From positions 1,860,001 through 1,924,000 of the forward strand of contig NZ_SHKY01000001.1 of assembly GCF_004217545.1 (NCBI RefSeq): a DNA stretch of 64,000 nucleotides. Direction: 5' to 3'. Made by a program: the position numbers and the translations under genes. Each line of letters starts with the position of its first letter. The stretch's first letter is position 1. This DNA is from Krasilnikovia cinnamomea (GTDB taxonomy: Bacteria; Actinomycetota; Actinomycetes; Mycobacteriales; Micromonosporaceae). The notes below the pieces were generated by a model. That model had not been told where the DNA came from and ran no database searches. It saw only the letters and a list, made by a program, of their open reading frames with translations. Shown piece after piece: positions 40,017 through 47,687 of this stretch.

Positions 40017-41342
40017 ATGGTTGTCATCGAACTCGGTTACGTCGGCGTCGACGATCCACCCGATCCGTCGCCGCGCGCCTCCGGCTGGCTCAGGCGTCAC
40101 GTGCGCCGCGCCGCGGCGGCGGTCCTCGCCGCGCTGTGCCTGCTCACCGTCACCGCCTCCGATCACGCGCCGGCGCCGCGCGGGGTGCGGCCGCTGTGGA
40201 GCATCCCGCTCGGCGACGAGGACTCCTTCCAGGTGTCCGGGGACACGGTCGTGGTGCACAGCACCGGCACGCCCCGGCGGCTGTCGGGGTACGGCCGTAC
40301 CGACGGCGCGGTGCGCTGGTCCCGCGAGCTGGACGTCCAGGCGCCCTTCGTGATCGCGGTGCCGGACTCCGGCGTCGTGCTGCTGCCCTCCACGCCGCCC
40401 GGCGTGCCGACCCAGCCGGACGGCGTCTCGATGCCGCCGCGGTTCACCGAGACGACCGCGGTCGACGCCGCGACCGGCGCGGAACTCTGGCGCGGCGCGG
40501 GTGACCCCGCCTGGGCGGGCATAGGCGACGGCACCCTGCTGGTGGATCACCCCGACAACGGCCCTGGCGTGGCCCGGCTGCGCCTGGTCGGCCTGCGGGA
40601 CGGCCGGGACCGGTGGCGCCGGGACACCCCGGGCGCCGAGCAGATCGCGACGATCGGTGCGGATCCGCGGCATCCGGACCGGGTCGCCACGGTCACCGGC
40701 TCCGGGCGGGTCCGTCTGCTGCGGCTCGACAACGGCGCGGAGGAGGGCGGCGGGACGGTCGCCTGGCCGCCCGGCTCCGCGTTCCCGTTCAGCAGCCTGG
40801 AATGGCACGACGGTCAGCTGTTCGTGCTGCACGCGAACGACACCCGGGCGACCGTCGCCGCCTACGGCGGGCAGCCGCTGCGGCAGCGCTGGCGGATCGA
40901 CGTACCGGGCGCCAACGCGGCGGGCTGCGGCCCGGTGTTGTGCCTGAGCGCCGGTACGGGACTCACCGGCCACGACTGGCGGACCGGCGCCGAACGCTGG
41001 CGCCTGCCCGACGCCGTCACGCGGCCGTTCGGCGCCGGCCTGCTGGCGATCGTCGAGGGCCCGGAATCACCGCTGAGGGTCATCGACGCGGCCACCGGTC
41101 AACCCGTCGTGACGCTGGCCGGACAACCCGTAGAGGACGAAACGGGCGAGGTCGAGCTGATGCTGAGCGCGCCGGTCGCGCCGGACAGCCGCATGGTGGT
41201 GACCCGGGTACGCCCCCGCACCGGCGAGACGTTCACCCTCGGCACGATCGACGCGGTACCCGACTACGGCTGCGCGCTGGACCGGGACCTGCTGTTGTGC
41301 AGGACGGTGCGCGGCCGCCTGAGCGTCACTGCCGTCGGCTGA
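40017..41342 (+). CDS. Membrane-anchored PQQ-like beta-propeller protein (copy 2)
   Basis: A 441-residue tandem paralogue of the previous gene, with the same start ([10 protein letters not shown]), one membrane helix (about 35-52, followed by [13 protein letters not shown] as in copy 1) and the same propeller blades. Conservation is highest in the middle ([20 protein letters not shown]) and at the end ([17 protein letters not shown]). The tail-to-tail overlap with prfA is 17 bases. The 124-base spacer between the copies contains no convincing gene. Confidence 0.85.
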   Translation: MVVIELGYVGVDDPPDPSPRASGWLRRHVRRAAAAVLAALCLLTVTASDHAPAPRGVRPLWSIPLGDEDSFQVSGDTVVVHSTGTPRRLSGYGRTDGAVRWSRELDVQAPFVIAVPDSGVVLLPSTPPGVPTQPDGVSMPPRFTETTAVDAATGAELWRGAGDPAWAGIGDGTLLVDHPDNGPGVARLRLVGLRDGRDRWRRDTPGAEQIATIGADPRHPDRVATVTGSGRVRLLRLDNGAEEGGGTVAWPPGSAFPFSSLEWHDGQLFVLHANDTRATVAAYGGQPLRQRWRIDVPGANAAGCGPVLCLSAGTGLTGHDWRTGAERWRLPDAVTRPFGAGLLAIVEGPESPLRVIDAATGQPVVTLAGQPVEDETGEVELMLSAPVAPDSRMVVTRVRPRTGETFTLGTIDAVPDYGCALDRDLLLCRTVRGRLSVTAVG

Positions 41343-42417
41343 GCTCCGACTCCCCGGCGAGGCGGGCGGCCCGGTCGGCCTCGGCCAGCGCGTCCAGCAC
41401 CCCGTCCAGCTCGCCACCGAGCGCCAGGTCCAGGTTGTACGCGGTGTAGCCGATCCGGTGGTCGGTGATCCGGTTCTGCGGGAAGTTGTACGTGCGGATG
41501 CGCTCCGAGCGGTCCACGGTGCGCACCTGCGCCTTGCGGGCGTCCGAGGCGGCCGCGTCGGCCTGCTCCTGCGCGACGGCCAGCAGGCGGGCGCGCAGGA
41601 TGCGCATGGCCTGCTCGCGGTTCTGCAGCTGGCTCTTCTCGTTCTGGCAGCTCACCACGATGCCGGTGGGCAGGTGGGTGATGCGTACGGCCGAGTCGGT
41701 GGTGTTGACGGACTGCCCGCCGGGCCCGGAGGAGCGGAACACGTCGACCCGGATGTCGCCCGCGTCGATCTGCACGTCGACGTCCTCGGCCTCGGGCAGC
41801 ACCAGCACCCCGGCGGCGGAGGTGTGGATGCGGCCCTGCGACTCGGTGACCGGCACCCGCTGGACGCGGTGCACGCCGCCCTCCCACTTCAGGCGGGCCC
41901 AGACGCCGTGGCCGCCCTCGGGCATCCCCTTGGTCTTCACGGCCACGGACACGTCCTTGACACCGCCCAGGTCGGACTCCTGGGCGTCGATGACCTCGAC
42001 GACCCAGCCGCGGCGCTCGGCGTACCGGGTGTACATGCGCAGCAGGTCGCCCGCGAACAGGGCGGACTCCTGGCCGCCCTCGCCCGCCTTGATCTCCAGG
42101 ATGACGTCCTTGGCGTCGTGCGGGTCGCGCGGGATGAGCATCTCGCCGAGCCGCTCCTCCAGGGCGGGCAGCGTCGCCGCCACCGCGTCGGCCTCGCCCG
42201 CGAACTCGGGGTCCTCGGCGGCCAGCTCGCGGGCGGCCGCGAGGTCGGCGCGGGCCGCCTCCAGCTCGGCGTGGGCGGCGTGCAGCGGGGCCAGCTCGGC
42301 GAAGCGGCGCCCGACCCGGCGCACCAGGGCCTGGTCGGCGTGGATGGCGGGGTCCTCCATCCGCTTCTCCAGCTCGGCGTACTCCTCGAGCAGGGTGGTC
42401 AGCCGGTCGTTGCTCAC
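41326..42417 (-). CDS. prfA: Peptide chain release factor 1
   Basis: A 363-residue factor that reads UAA and UAG and releases the finished peptide. It has the GGQ motif in [20 protein letters not shown] and the stop-codon recognition region ([12 protein letters not shown] nearby, [17 protein letters not shown] upstream). The GTG at 42417 has GGGGAGAG upstream and gives the normal start; an ATG at 42444 would add nine residues. Partner of PrmC, which methylates the Gln of GGQ. Confidence 0.96.
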   Translation of the reverse strand: MSNDRLTTLLEEYAELEKRMEDPAIHADQALVRRVGRRFAELAPLHAAHAELEAARADLAAARELAAEDPEFAGEADAVAATLPALEERLGEMLIPRDPHDAKDVILEIKAGEGGQESALFAGDLLRMYTRYAERRGWVVEVIDAQESDLGGVKDVSVAVKTKGMPEGGHGVWARLKWEGGVHRVQRVPVTESQGRIHTSAAGVLVLPEAEDVDVQIDAGDIRVDVFRSSGPGGQSVNTTDSAVRITHLPTGIVVSCQNEKSQLQNREQAMRILRARLLAVAQEQADAAASDARKAQVRTVDRSERIRTYNFPQNRITDHRIGYTAYNLDLALGGELDGVLDALAEADRAARLAGESELSRRQ

Positions 42418-42452
42418 GCGTTCTCTCCCCACGCAGGTCCGCACACATGCGA

Positions 42453-42490
42453 ACGGCGCCCGGCCCCGGATCCCCCGGGGCGGGCGCCGT
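42453..42490 (-). terminator. Terminator after rpmE
   Basis: ACGGCGCCCG (42453-42462) and its perfect complement (42481-42490) enclose a further GC-rich stem. It starts 9 bases after the rpmE stop and lies before the prfA start, so it should separate the two transcripts, at least in part. Confidence 0.8.
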
Positions 42491-42498
42491 CGGCGCAG

Positions 42499-42723
42499 CT
42501 ACTTCTTCTTGCCCGCGTTGACCTTGGCGTACTTGGCCTGGAACTTCGCGACCCGGCCCGCGGTGTCCAGCACGCGCTGCTTGCCCGTGTAGAACGGGTG
42601 GCAGGCGCTGCAGGTCTCGACGCGGATCTCGCCGCTCTTGACGGTGCTGCGGGTCGAGAAAGTGTTACCGCAGGAGCAGACGACCTCGGTCGCCTTGTAC
42701 TCCGGGTGGATGCCGCTCTTCAT
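42499..42723 (-). CDS. rpmE: 50S ribosomal protein L31, zinc-binding form
   Basis: A 74-residue ribosomal protein. The four zinc ligands Cys16, Cys18, Cys38 and Cys41 are intact (CSCGN ... CSACHP), marking the C+ type that can be replaced under zinc starvation. It ends in a basic KVNAGKKK tail. GAGAGGGACC lies upstream of the ATG. The next 202 bases up to the Doc gene hold nothing I can identify. Confidence 0.96.
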   Translation of the reverse strand: MKSGIHPEYKATEVVCSCGNTFSTRSTVKSGEIRVETCSACHPFYTGKQRVLDTAGRVAKFQAKYAKVNAGKKK

Positions 42724-42925
42724 GTCTTCGGTCCCTCTCGATGGTGAGGTCGCCGGGTCGCCGTCGGCACCGCCCGCCCCGGTGGGCGGCGCGGCTCGGG
42801 CGTGAACCGGAACCTACTGCTGGCCGATGAACCAGTGTGCCATGCCGCCAGGGTCGATCAGAAATCAGGAGGCAGGCACCGGTCCGCCCTGGCCAACGCC
42901 CCACTCCCCCACGGCATTCCCGCGC

Positions 42926-43309
42926 TCAGGCGTCCGGGATTCCGGCCTCCCGCAGGGCCGTGGCGACCTCCGGCACGTCCAGCTCGCCCCTGGCCACGCC
43001 CATGACCAGCTCATAGGCCTCGTCCTGCGTGAGGGCGGGCTGCCGGCCGCAGTTGAGACCGCAGAAGACCCAGCCGGCCGCCAGCGCGAGCCGCTTGTTG
43101 CCGTCCTGCAGCGGGTGGTTCTGGCAGACCGACACCAGCAGCGCCGCCGCCTTCTGCGCGATGGTCGGGTACGGCTCGTGGCCGAACACTTCGGTCCGGG
43201 GCCGGTGTGCCGCCATGGACAGCAGACCGACGTCGCGGATCACCACCGGATCGGGCTCCAGCACCGCGGCCGCGATGTCCGCCAGGTCCTCCGCGTCGAG
43301 GTAGATCAC
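42926..43309 (-). CDS. Doc-type Fic-domain toxin
   Basis: A 127-residue toxin of the Doc family. The Fic signature is HPLQDGNKR (residues 65-73), close to the H-x-F-x-(D/A)-(A/G)-N-K-R form of Doc, with the active-site His and Asn/Lys/Arg retained. Doc phosphorylates elongation factor Tu and stops translation. The GTG start overlaps the antitoxin stop by 4 bases (GTGA), the usual coupled order of antitoxin first. Confidence 0.9.
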   Translation of the reverse strand: MIYLDAEDLADIAAAVLEPDPVVIRDVGLLSMAAHRPRTEVFGHEPYPTIAQKAAALLVSVCQNHPLQDGNKRLALAAGWVFCGLNCGRQPALTQDEAYELVMGVARGELDVPEVATALREAGIPDA

Positions 43310-43515
43310 GCGCCCTCACCGAGGCGCCGCAGCGCGTCGGCGAAGTTGGTCTTGACCAGCTCCACCTCGCGCTTGATCATCGCTTTCTTCGTGTTCCGGG
43401 CCAGGTATTCCTCCGCGGCCTTCACCAGGAGGTTCTGCACGCTGGTCTGCTCGGTCGCGGCCTGGGTGCGCAGTCGCTCGGCCAGCTCCTCGCTGGGCCG
43501 GAAGTTCATCGCCAT
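43306..43515 (-). CDS. Ribbon-helix-helix type antitoxin of the Doc toxin
   Basis: A 69-residue protein with the pattern of a short N-terminal beta strand (MAMNFRPSEE) followed by two helices (LAERLRTQAATEQTSVQNLLVKAAEEYLAR), typical of ribbon-helix-helix DNA-binding antitoxins, and a charged C-terminal tail that should wrap the toxin. It is translated just before Doc. No clear ribosome site is visible; a double GGTACC palindrome lies 10 bases upstream. Confidence 0.82.
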   Translation of the reverse strand: MAMNFRPSEELAERLRTQAATEQTSVQNLLVKAAEEYLARNTKKAMIKREVELVKTNFADALRRLGEGA

Positions 43516-43524
43516 GCCGTCCAC

Positions 43525-43541
43525 GGTACCAACCCGGTACC
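43525..43541 (-). promoter_or_regulatory. Likely operator of the toxin-antitoxin pair
   Basis: GGTACC-AACCC-GGTACC: two palindromic hexamers 11 bp apart centre to centre, 10 bases upstream of the antitoxin start. This is the right place and symmetry for autoregulation by an RHH antitoxin. Confidence 0.5.
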
Positions 43542-43645
43542 ACGCGATTAGGGGGCCACTTCTTGATCGAAAACGGGAGGCGTTCGGCAGGCTGCCGCCG
43601 ATAACGTGAGCGGCCCTCACCCCGCTCCCCCGGAAGGAAGCTCCG

Positions 43646-44716
43646 ATGACGCTGCTCGCCGCCGTCCTCGACCCGGCCGAACTGGCCGCCGCGGTCGGCA
43701 ACGGTCACGTGCGGACGCAGCGCCACCCGGCGCGGCCGTACGTGATCTACAACTACACCGAGGCCTGCCAGTACGCCGGTGCCTGGACCCCGGTGACGCT
43801 GGCCTGCCGGGGCCTGGTGGTGGACGAGTCGACCGGGCGGGTGCTGGCCCGGCCGTTCCCGAAGTTCTTCAACCACACCGAGTCGCACGCCCCGGCGCTG
43901 CGCCCGGACGCTCCCGTGGCCGTGACGGACAAGGCCGACGGCAGCCTCGGGGTGATCTACCGCGACGGCGACGCGCTGGCCGTGGCGACCCGCGGCTCGT
44001 TCGCCTCGGACCAGGCGAAGCACGCCACCGCGCTGCTGCGCAGCCGGTACCCGGGCTTCGTACCGCCGGACGGCCTGACCGTCCTGGTCGAGATCGTCTA
44101 CCCGGAGAACCGCATCGTGCTCGACTACGCGGGCCTGAACGACCTGATCCTGCTCGGCGCGGTGGAGATCGCGACCGGCCGCAGCCACGGCCCGGCCGCG
44201 GTACCGGGCTGGCCCGGCCCGGTGGTGGACGCGTTCGGCTACGCGACCCTGGCGGAGGCCCTCGCGGCGCCGCCGCGAGCGGGCCGCGAGGGCCTGGTCG
44301 TGCACCTCACCGACACCGACGAGCGGGTGAAGATCAAGTACGCCGAGTACGTCCGGCTGCACCGCCTGGTCACCGGCCTGACCCCGCGTACCGTCTGGGA
44401 GGTGCTCGCGGCCGGCGACGACCTGGAGGCGCTGACCGAGCCGCTGCCGGACGAGTTCCACGCCTGGGTACGCAAGGTGGCGGCCGAGCTGACCGCCGCC
44501 GTGGACGCGCTCAGCGCCGAGATCGAGGCCGAGTACGCCCGGATCGTCGCGAACCTGCCGCCCGGCTGGTCCCGGCGCGAGTTCGCGGCGCGTGCGGTAC
44601 GCAGCCCGCACCGGGGCGCCCTGTTCCAGCGCCTCGACGGCAAGGACTACCGTCCGGGCCTGTGGCAGGCGGTCCGCCCGGCCGGCGACCGGACGAATCG
44701 AGTGGATGAGGAATGA
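43646..44716 (+). CDS. T4 Rnl1-like RNA ligase
   Basis: A 356-residue ATP-dependent RNA ligase. All nucleotidyl-transferase motifs are visible in order: motif I DKADGSLG with adenylated Lys96; RGSF (Ia); motif III VLVEIVYPENRIVLDY; motif IV EGLVVHL; motif V VKIKYAEYVRLHR. The pattern after motif III (P-x-N-R-I-V) is that of T4 RNA ligase 1, which rejoins cut tRNA anticodon loops. GGAAGG lies upstream of the ATG. It overlaps the kinase/phosphatase gene by 4 bases (ATGA), so the two are translated together. Confidence 0.92.
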   Translation: MTLLAAVLDPAELAAAVGNGHVRTQRHPARPYVIYNYTEACQYAGAWTPVTLACRGLVVDESTGRVLARPFPKFFNHTESHAPALRPDAPVAVTDKADGSLGVIYRDGDALAVATRGSFASDQAKHATALLRSRYPGFVPPDGLTVLVEIVYPENRIVLDYAGLNDLILLGAVEIATGRSHGPAAVPGWPGPVVDAFGYATLAEALAAPPRAGREGLVVHLTDTDERVKIKYAEYVRLHRLVTGLTPRTVWEVLAAGDDLEALTEPLPDEFHAWVRKVAAELTAAVDALSAEIEAEYARIVANLPPGWSRREFAARAVRSPHRGALFQRLDGKDYRPGLWQAVRPAGDRTNRVDEE

Positions 44717-45609
44717 CGAGGCTGCTGATCACCCGAGGGCTGCCCGCCTCCGGAAAGACCACCTTCGCGCGCAAGCTGCAGCCGCAGGTCGTCCGGGTGA
44801 ACCGCGACGACCTGCGGCGGATGCTGCACGGCGCGCGGCTGTTCACCCAGACCGCCGAGGCGCAGGTCACGCACGCCCAGCGGGCGGCCGTGGAGGCGCT
44901 GCTGCGCGCCCGGGCCGACGTGATCGTCGACGACACGAACCTGCGGGGCAAGACCGTCAAGGAGTGGGCGGAGTTGGCCGCCCGGTTCCATGCCTCGTTC
45001 GAGGTGCACGACTTCACCGACGTGCCGCTGGACGAGTGCATCCGGCGGGACGCGGTCCGCGACGAGCAGGACCGGGTCGGCGAGGACGCCATCCGCCGCA
45101 TGCACAAGCGCTACCTGGCCGGGCGCAACCTGCCGCTGCCGGTGCCGTTCGTGGAGCGCGGCGGCCCCGGCGTCGTGTACGAGCCGGACGGCACGCTGCC
45201 GCCGGTGGTCCTGGTCGACATCGACGGCACGGTCGCGCTGATGGACGGGCGCGGCCCGTTCGACTGGCGCCGGGTCGGCGAGGACCAGCCGAACCAGGCG
45301 GTCATCGAGGCCGTGCGGGCGATGCACGCCGCGGGCAACGCGATCGTCTTCTGCTCCGGCCGCGACGCGGTGTGCCGGGCGGAGACCGAGGCGTGGCTGG
45401 CGCTGTACGTCGGCGTGCCGTACGAGGCGCTGTTCATGCGGCCGGAAGGCGACAACCGCAAGGACTCGATCGTCAAGCGGGAGATCTTCGACACCGAGAT
45501 CCGGGACCGCTGGCGGGTGGTCGGCGTCTTCGACGACCGCCAGCAGGTGGTGCGGATGTGGCGGGAGTTGGGGCTGACGGTGTTCCAGGTGGCCGAGGGA
45601 GACTTCTGA
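44713..45609 (+). CDS. T4 Pnkp-like polynucleotide 5'-kinase/3'-phosphatase
   Basis: A 298-residue enzyme, almost the same length as T4 Pnkp (301). The N-terminal kinase has P-loop GLPASGKT (Lys15) and NRDDLRRM (about 30-37), matching T4 positions Lys15, Asp35 and Arg38. The C-terminal HAD phosphatase has LVDIDGT with Asp169 and Asp171 (T4: Asp165 and Asp167), then FCSGRD and FDDRQQVV. It should turn 2',3'-cyclic or 3'-phosphate and 5'-OH RNA ends into 3'-OH/5'-phosphate ends that the ligases seal. It is coupled to the first ligase and two bases from the second. Confidence 0.93.
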   Translation: MTRLLITRGLPASGKTTFARKLQPQVVRVNRDDLRRMLHGARLFTQTAEAQVTHAQRAAVEALLRARADVIVDDTNLRGKTVKEWAELAARFHASFEVHDFTDVPLDECIRRDAVRDEQDRVGEDAIRRMHKRYLAGRNLPLPVPFVERGGPGVVYEPDGTLPPVVLVDIDGTVALMDGRGPFDWRRVGEDQPNQAVIEAVRAMHAAGNAIVFCSGRDAVCRAETEAWLALYVGVPYEALFMRPEGDNRKDSIVKREIFDTEIRDRWRVVGVFDDRQQVVRMWRELGLTVFQVAEGDF

Positions 45610-45611
45610 GA

Positions 45612-46229
45612 GTGAAGTACCCCCGCACCTTCCACCTGCCCGACTCCCCGGGCGCCACCACCGACGACCGGATCCAGGACGATCTGTCCTGGTTGGACGG
45701 TGAGTTGGTGGTGACGGAGAAGCTGGACGGGGGAAACCTCACCTTCACCCGCGACGCCATGTACGCCCGCTCGCTCGACTCGGGCACCCACCCGTGGGAC
45801 CGGCCCGCGAAGGCGCTGTGGGCGATGACCTCGCATCGCATCCCGGACCACTGGCGGGTGTGCGGGGAGTCGATGTGGGCCCGGCGCAGCATCGCGTACA
45901 CGGATCTGCCCGGGGTGTTCATCGTCTTCGGCATCTGGGACGAGACGGACACGCTGCTGGGCTGGGACGACACTGTGGACTGGGCACGCCGCCTGGAGCT
46001 GCCCGTGGTGCCGGTGCTGTATCGCGGGGGCAGCCTGCGCGAGGCCCGCGCCGCGTGGGCGGGCCTGCGCGACCCCGAAACCTCGGAGGGCTTCGTGGTG
46101 CGCAGCGCGGGCCGCATCCCCGCCGCCGAGTTCGACCTGCGCGTCCTCAAATGGGTACGGGCGAACCACGTGCGCACCGAAGCGTCCTGGCGCCACCGCG
46201 ACGACTTCGCGGTGAACGGCTTCGCCTGA
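45612..46229 (+). CDS. Second RNA ligase, short Rnl2-like nucleotidyltransferase
   Basis: A 205-residue protein consisting of an adenylyltransferase core only. Motif I is TEKLDGGN (Lys37), motif III region GESMWARRSIAY, FIVFGIWDE, motif IV EGFVVRSA and motif V LKWVRANHV. This belongs to the RNA-ligase/Rnl2-like superfamily and lacks any extra C-terminal domain. GTG start 2 bases after the kinase stop with GAG only as ribosome site, so it probably depends on coupled translation. Its stop codon lies inside a terminator hairpin, ending the operon. Confidence 0.88.
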   Translation: MKYPRTFHLPDSPGATTDDRIQDDLSWLDGELVVTEKLDGGNLTFTRDAMYARSLDSGTHPWDRPAKALWAMTSHRIPDHWRVCGESMWARRSIAYTDLPGVFIVFGIWDETDTLLGWDDTVDWARRLELPVVPVLYRGGSLREARAAWAGLRDPETSEGFVVRSAGRIPAAEFDLRVLKWVRANHVRTEASWRHRDDFAVNGFA

Positions 46230-46244
46230 TCCCCCGGGATCAGG
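46225..46244 (+). terminator. Terminator of the RNA-repair operon
   Basis: CCTGATCCC and its perfect complement with a 2-base loop. The TGA of the last ligase gene is within the left arm. It separates the operon from the convergent nitric oxide synthase gene. Confidence 0.7.
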
Positions 46245-46276
46245 AAAGTGGCCGCTGTCCTGGGCCGCCCGATCAC

Positions 46277-47467
46277 TCAGCCCGCGTGCGGACAGCCCCG
46301 GGCCAGCGACGCCGCGTCGTCGTCCAGATAGAACGCGGGCCGCAGATCCATCTCGGCGTAGTAGCGGTGGAAGACCGGCGTCAGCGCGCCCGACATGGGC
46401 GGCACGATCCACGTCCAGTCGGCGGGCACCGGCCGGCCGGCCTTCTCCTCGTTGCGCAGATGCGCCACGAACCGGGCCGACTCGGTGTGGTGGTCGCTCA
46501 TCTTGACCCCGGCCCGCTCGAACGAGAACAGCACGGCCCGGTTGAGCTCGACCAGGGCCCGGTCGCGCCAGAGTGTCGACTCCCGGCTGACGTCGAGGCC
46601 GAGCCGGTCCGCCACGACGGGCAGCAGGTCGTACCGGTCGGCGTCGGCGAGGTTGCGGGCGCCGACCTCGGTGCTCATGTACCAGCCGTTGAACGGGGCC
46701 AGTGGATACTGCACGCCGCCGACGGTGAGCCGCATGTTGGCGATCGCGGGGACGGCGTGCCAGCGCAGCCCCAGTTCCGCGAACCAGCCGTACTCGGGGT
46801 GGGACAGCGGGACTTCCAGGACCGCGCGATCGGGCAGCTCGTACAGGCGGACCCCCTCGGCGGGGGTCTCGATGGCCAGCGGCAGGACGTCGAACGCCTC
46901 GCCCTTGCCCCGCCAGCCGAGGCCCTGCATCGCGGCGGTGAAGCCGACCTGCCGCGGATCACCGACACAGCCGCCACCGGCCTGGCGGTATCCGGCGTAC
47001 CGGATGAGCTGTTCGTTCCACACCCGGGCGTACGGCTGGCCGGGCTGGGCGGCGGCGAAGACGCTGATCACCGGCCGGATCGCGCCGAGCGCCTTCGGCG
47101 GCTCCGTGCCGCGCCCGCCACCCCCGGCGAACTGCAGGTGCGCCACGAGCAGCGAGAAGATCTCGTCGGCGGTACGCGCGCGGCGGCGGTCCAGCACGAC
47201 CAGGCTGCGCCAGTACAGCCGGCCGATGCACCGGCTGGCGTTGCGCCAGGCCATCTTCGCGCCGTACGTGAGCTCGTCGGTGGTGTGCACGTAGCCCCCG
47301 GTGGCGGCGATCTGCGCGCGCACGACGGCCAGCCGGGGTTCCACCGGGCCCAGCCTCGGGTTCTCGGTGTAGCAACGGCGCAGGAAGTCCTCGGCCTCGC
47401 CCGGATCGACGGGAGCGATCGGGTCCCACGCTTCGGTTGGTTGATCCCGGTAGCCGGGCACGTTCAT
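46277..47467 (-). CDS. nos: Bacterial nitric oxide synthase, oxygenase domain
   Basis: A 396-residue haem enzyme that oxidises arginine to citrulline and NO. The haem-ligating Cys80 is in WRNASRCIGR, the arginine-binding Glu267 in GWYMSTEVGARN, and NMRLTVGGVQYPLAPFNG is the core fold. It lacks the reductase domain of animal enzymes, so it depends on general cellular reductases. The ATG at 47467 with GGGAGG upstream gives the usual start; a longer frame runs to 47563. It stands alone, convergent to the RNA-repair operon, with no nitration or biosynthesis genes beside it. Confidence 0.95.
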   Translation of the reverse strand: MNVPGYRDQPTEAWDPIAPVDPGEAEDFLRRCYTENPRLGPVEPRLAVVRAQIAATGGYVHTTDELTYGAKMAWRNASRCIGRLYWRSLVVLDRRRARTADEIFSLLVAHLQFAGGGGRGTEPPKALGAIRPVISVFAAAQPGQPYARVWNEQLIRYAGYRQAGGGCVGDPRQVGFTAAMQGLGWRGKGEAFDVLPLAIETPAEGVRLYELPDRAVLEVPLSHPEYGWFAELGLRWHAVPAIANMRLTVGGVQYPLAPFNGWYMSTEVGARNLADADRYDLLPVVADRLGLDVSRESTLWRDRALVELNRAVLFSFERAGVKMSDHHTESARFVAHLRNEEKAGRPVPADWTWIVPPMSGALTPVFHRYYAEMDLRPAFYLDDDAASLARGCPHAG

Positions 47468-47640
47468 CGGCGCCTCCCACGATTCGACTCCGGGAGGTTC
47501 GCACGAGGACGGACCGCTGAACAGAACAGCATTCCCCACTTTTGCCGCGAATTGGACGTGCAAGTTGCGGCAGGGGCAACGACGTCAGACAGCCTGTGCG
47601 ACGTTGATGTGTCACGCAATCGACAACGCTGTTACGCGAA

Positions 47641-47671
47641 GGGAGCGGCCACCCGACGGGTGACCGCTCCC
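47641..47671 (-). terminator. Terminator after rho
   Basis: GGGAGCGG-C-CACCC and its complement (one C-A mismatch, 3-base loop), 17 bases beyond the rho stop. A TTTT run on the plus-strand side suggests it also works in the other direction. Confidence 0.7.
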
Positions 47672-47687
47672 TTTTCGCCCGCTGCGA

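Noticed and set aside
43306..46244. A T4-like prophage, suggested by the Rnl1 and Pnkp genes
   Set aside because: No phage structural, replication or integrase genes, and base composition matches the surroundings.
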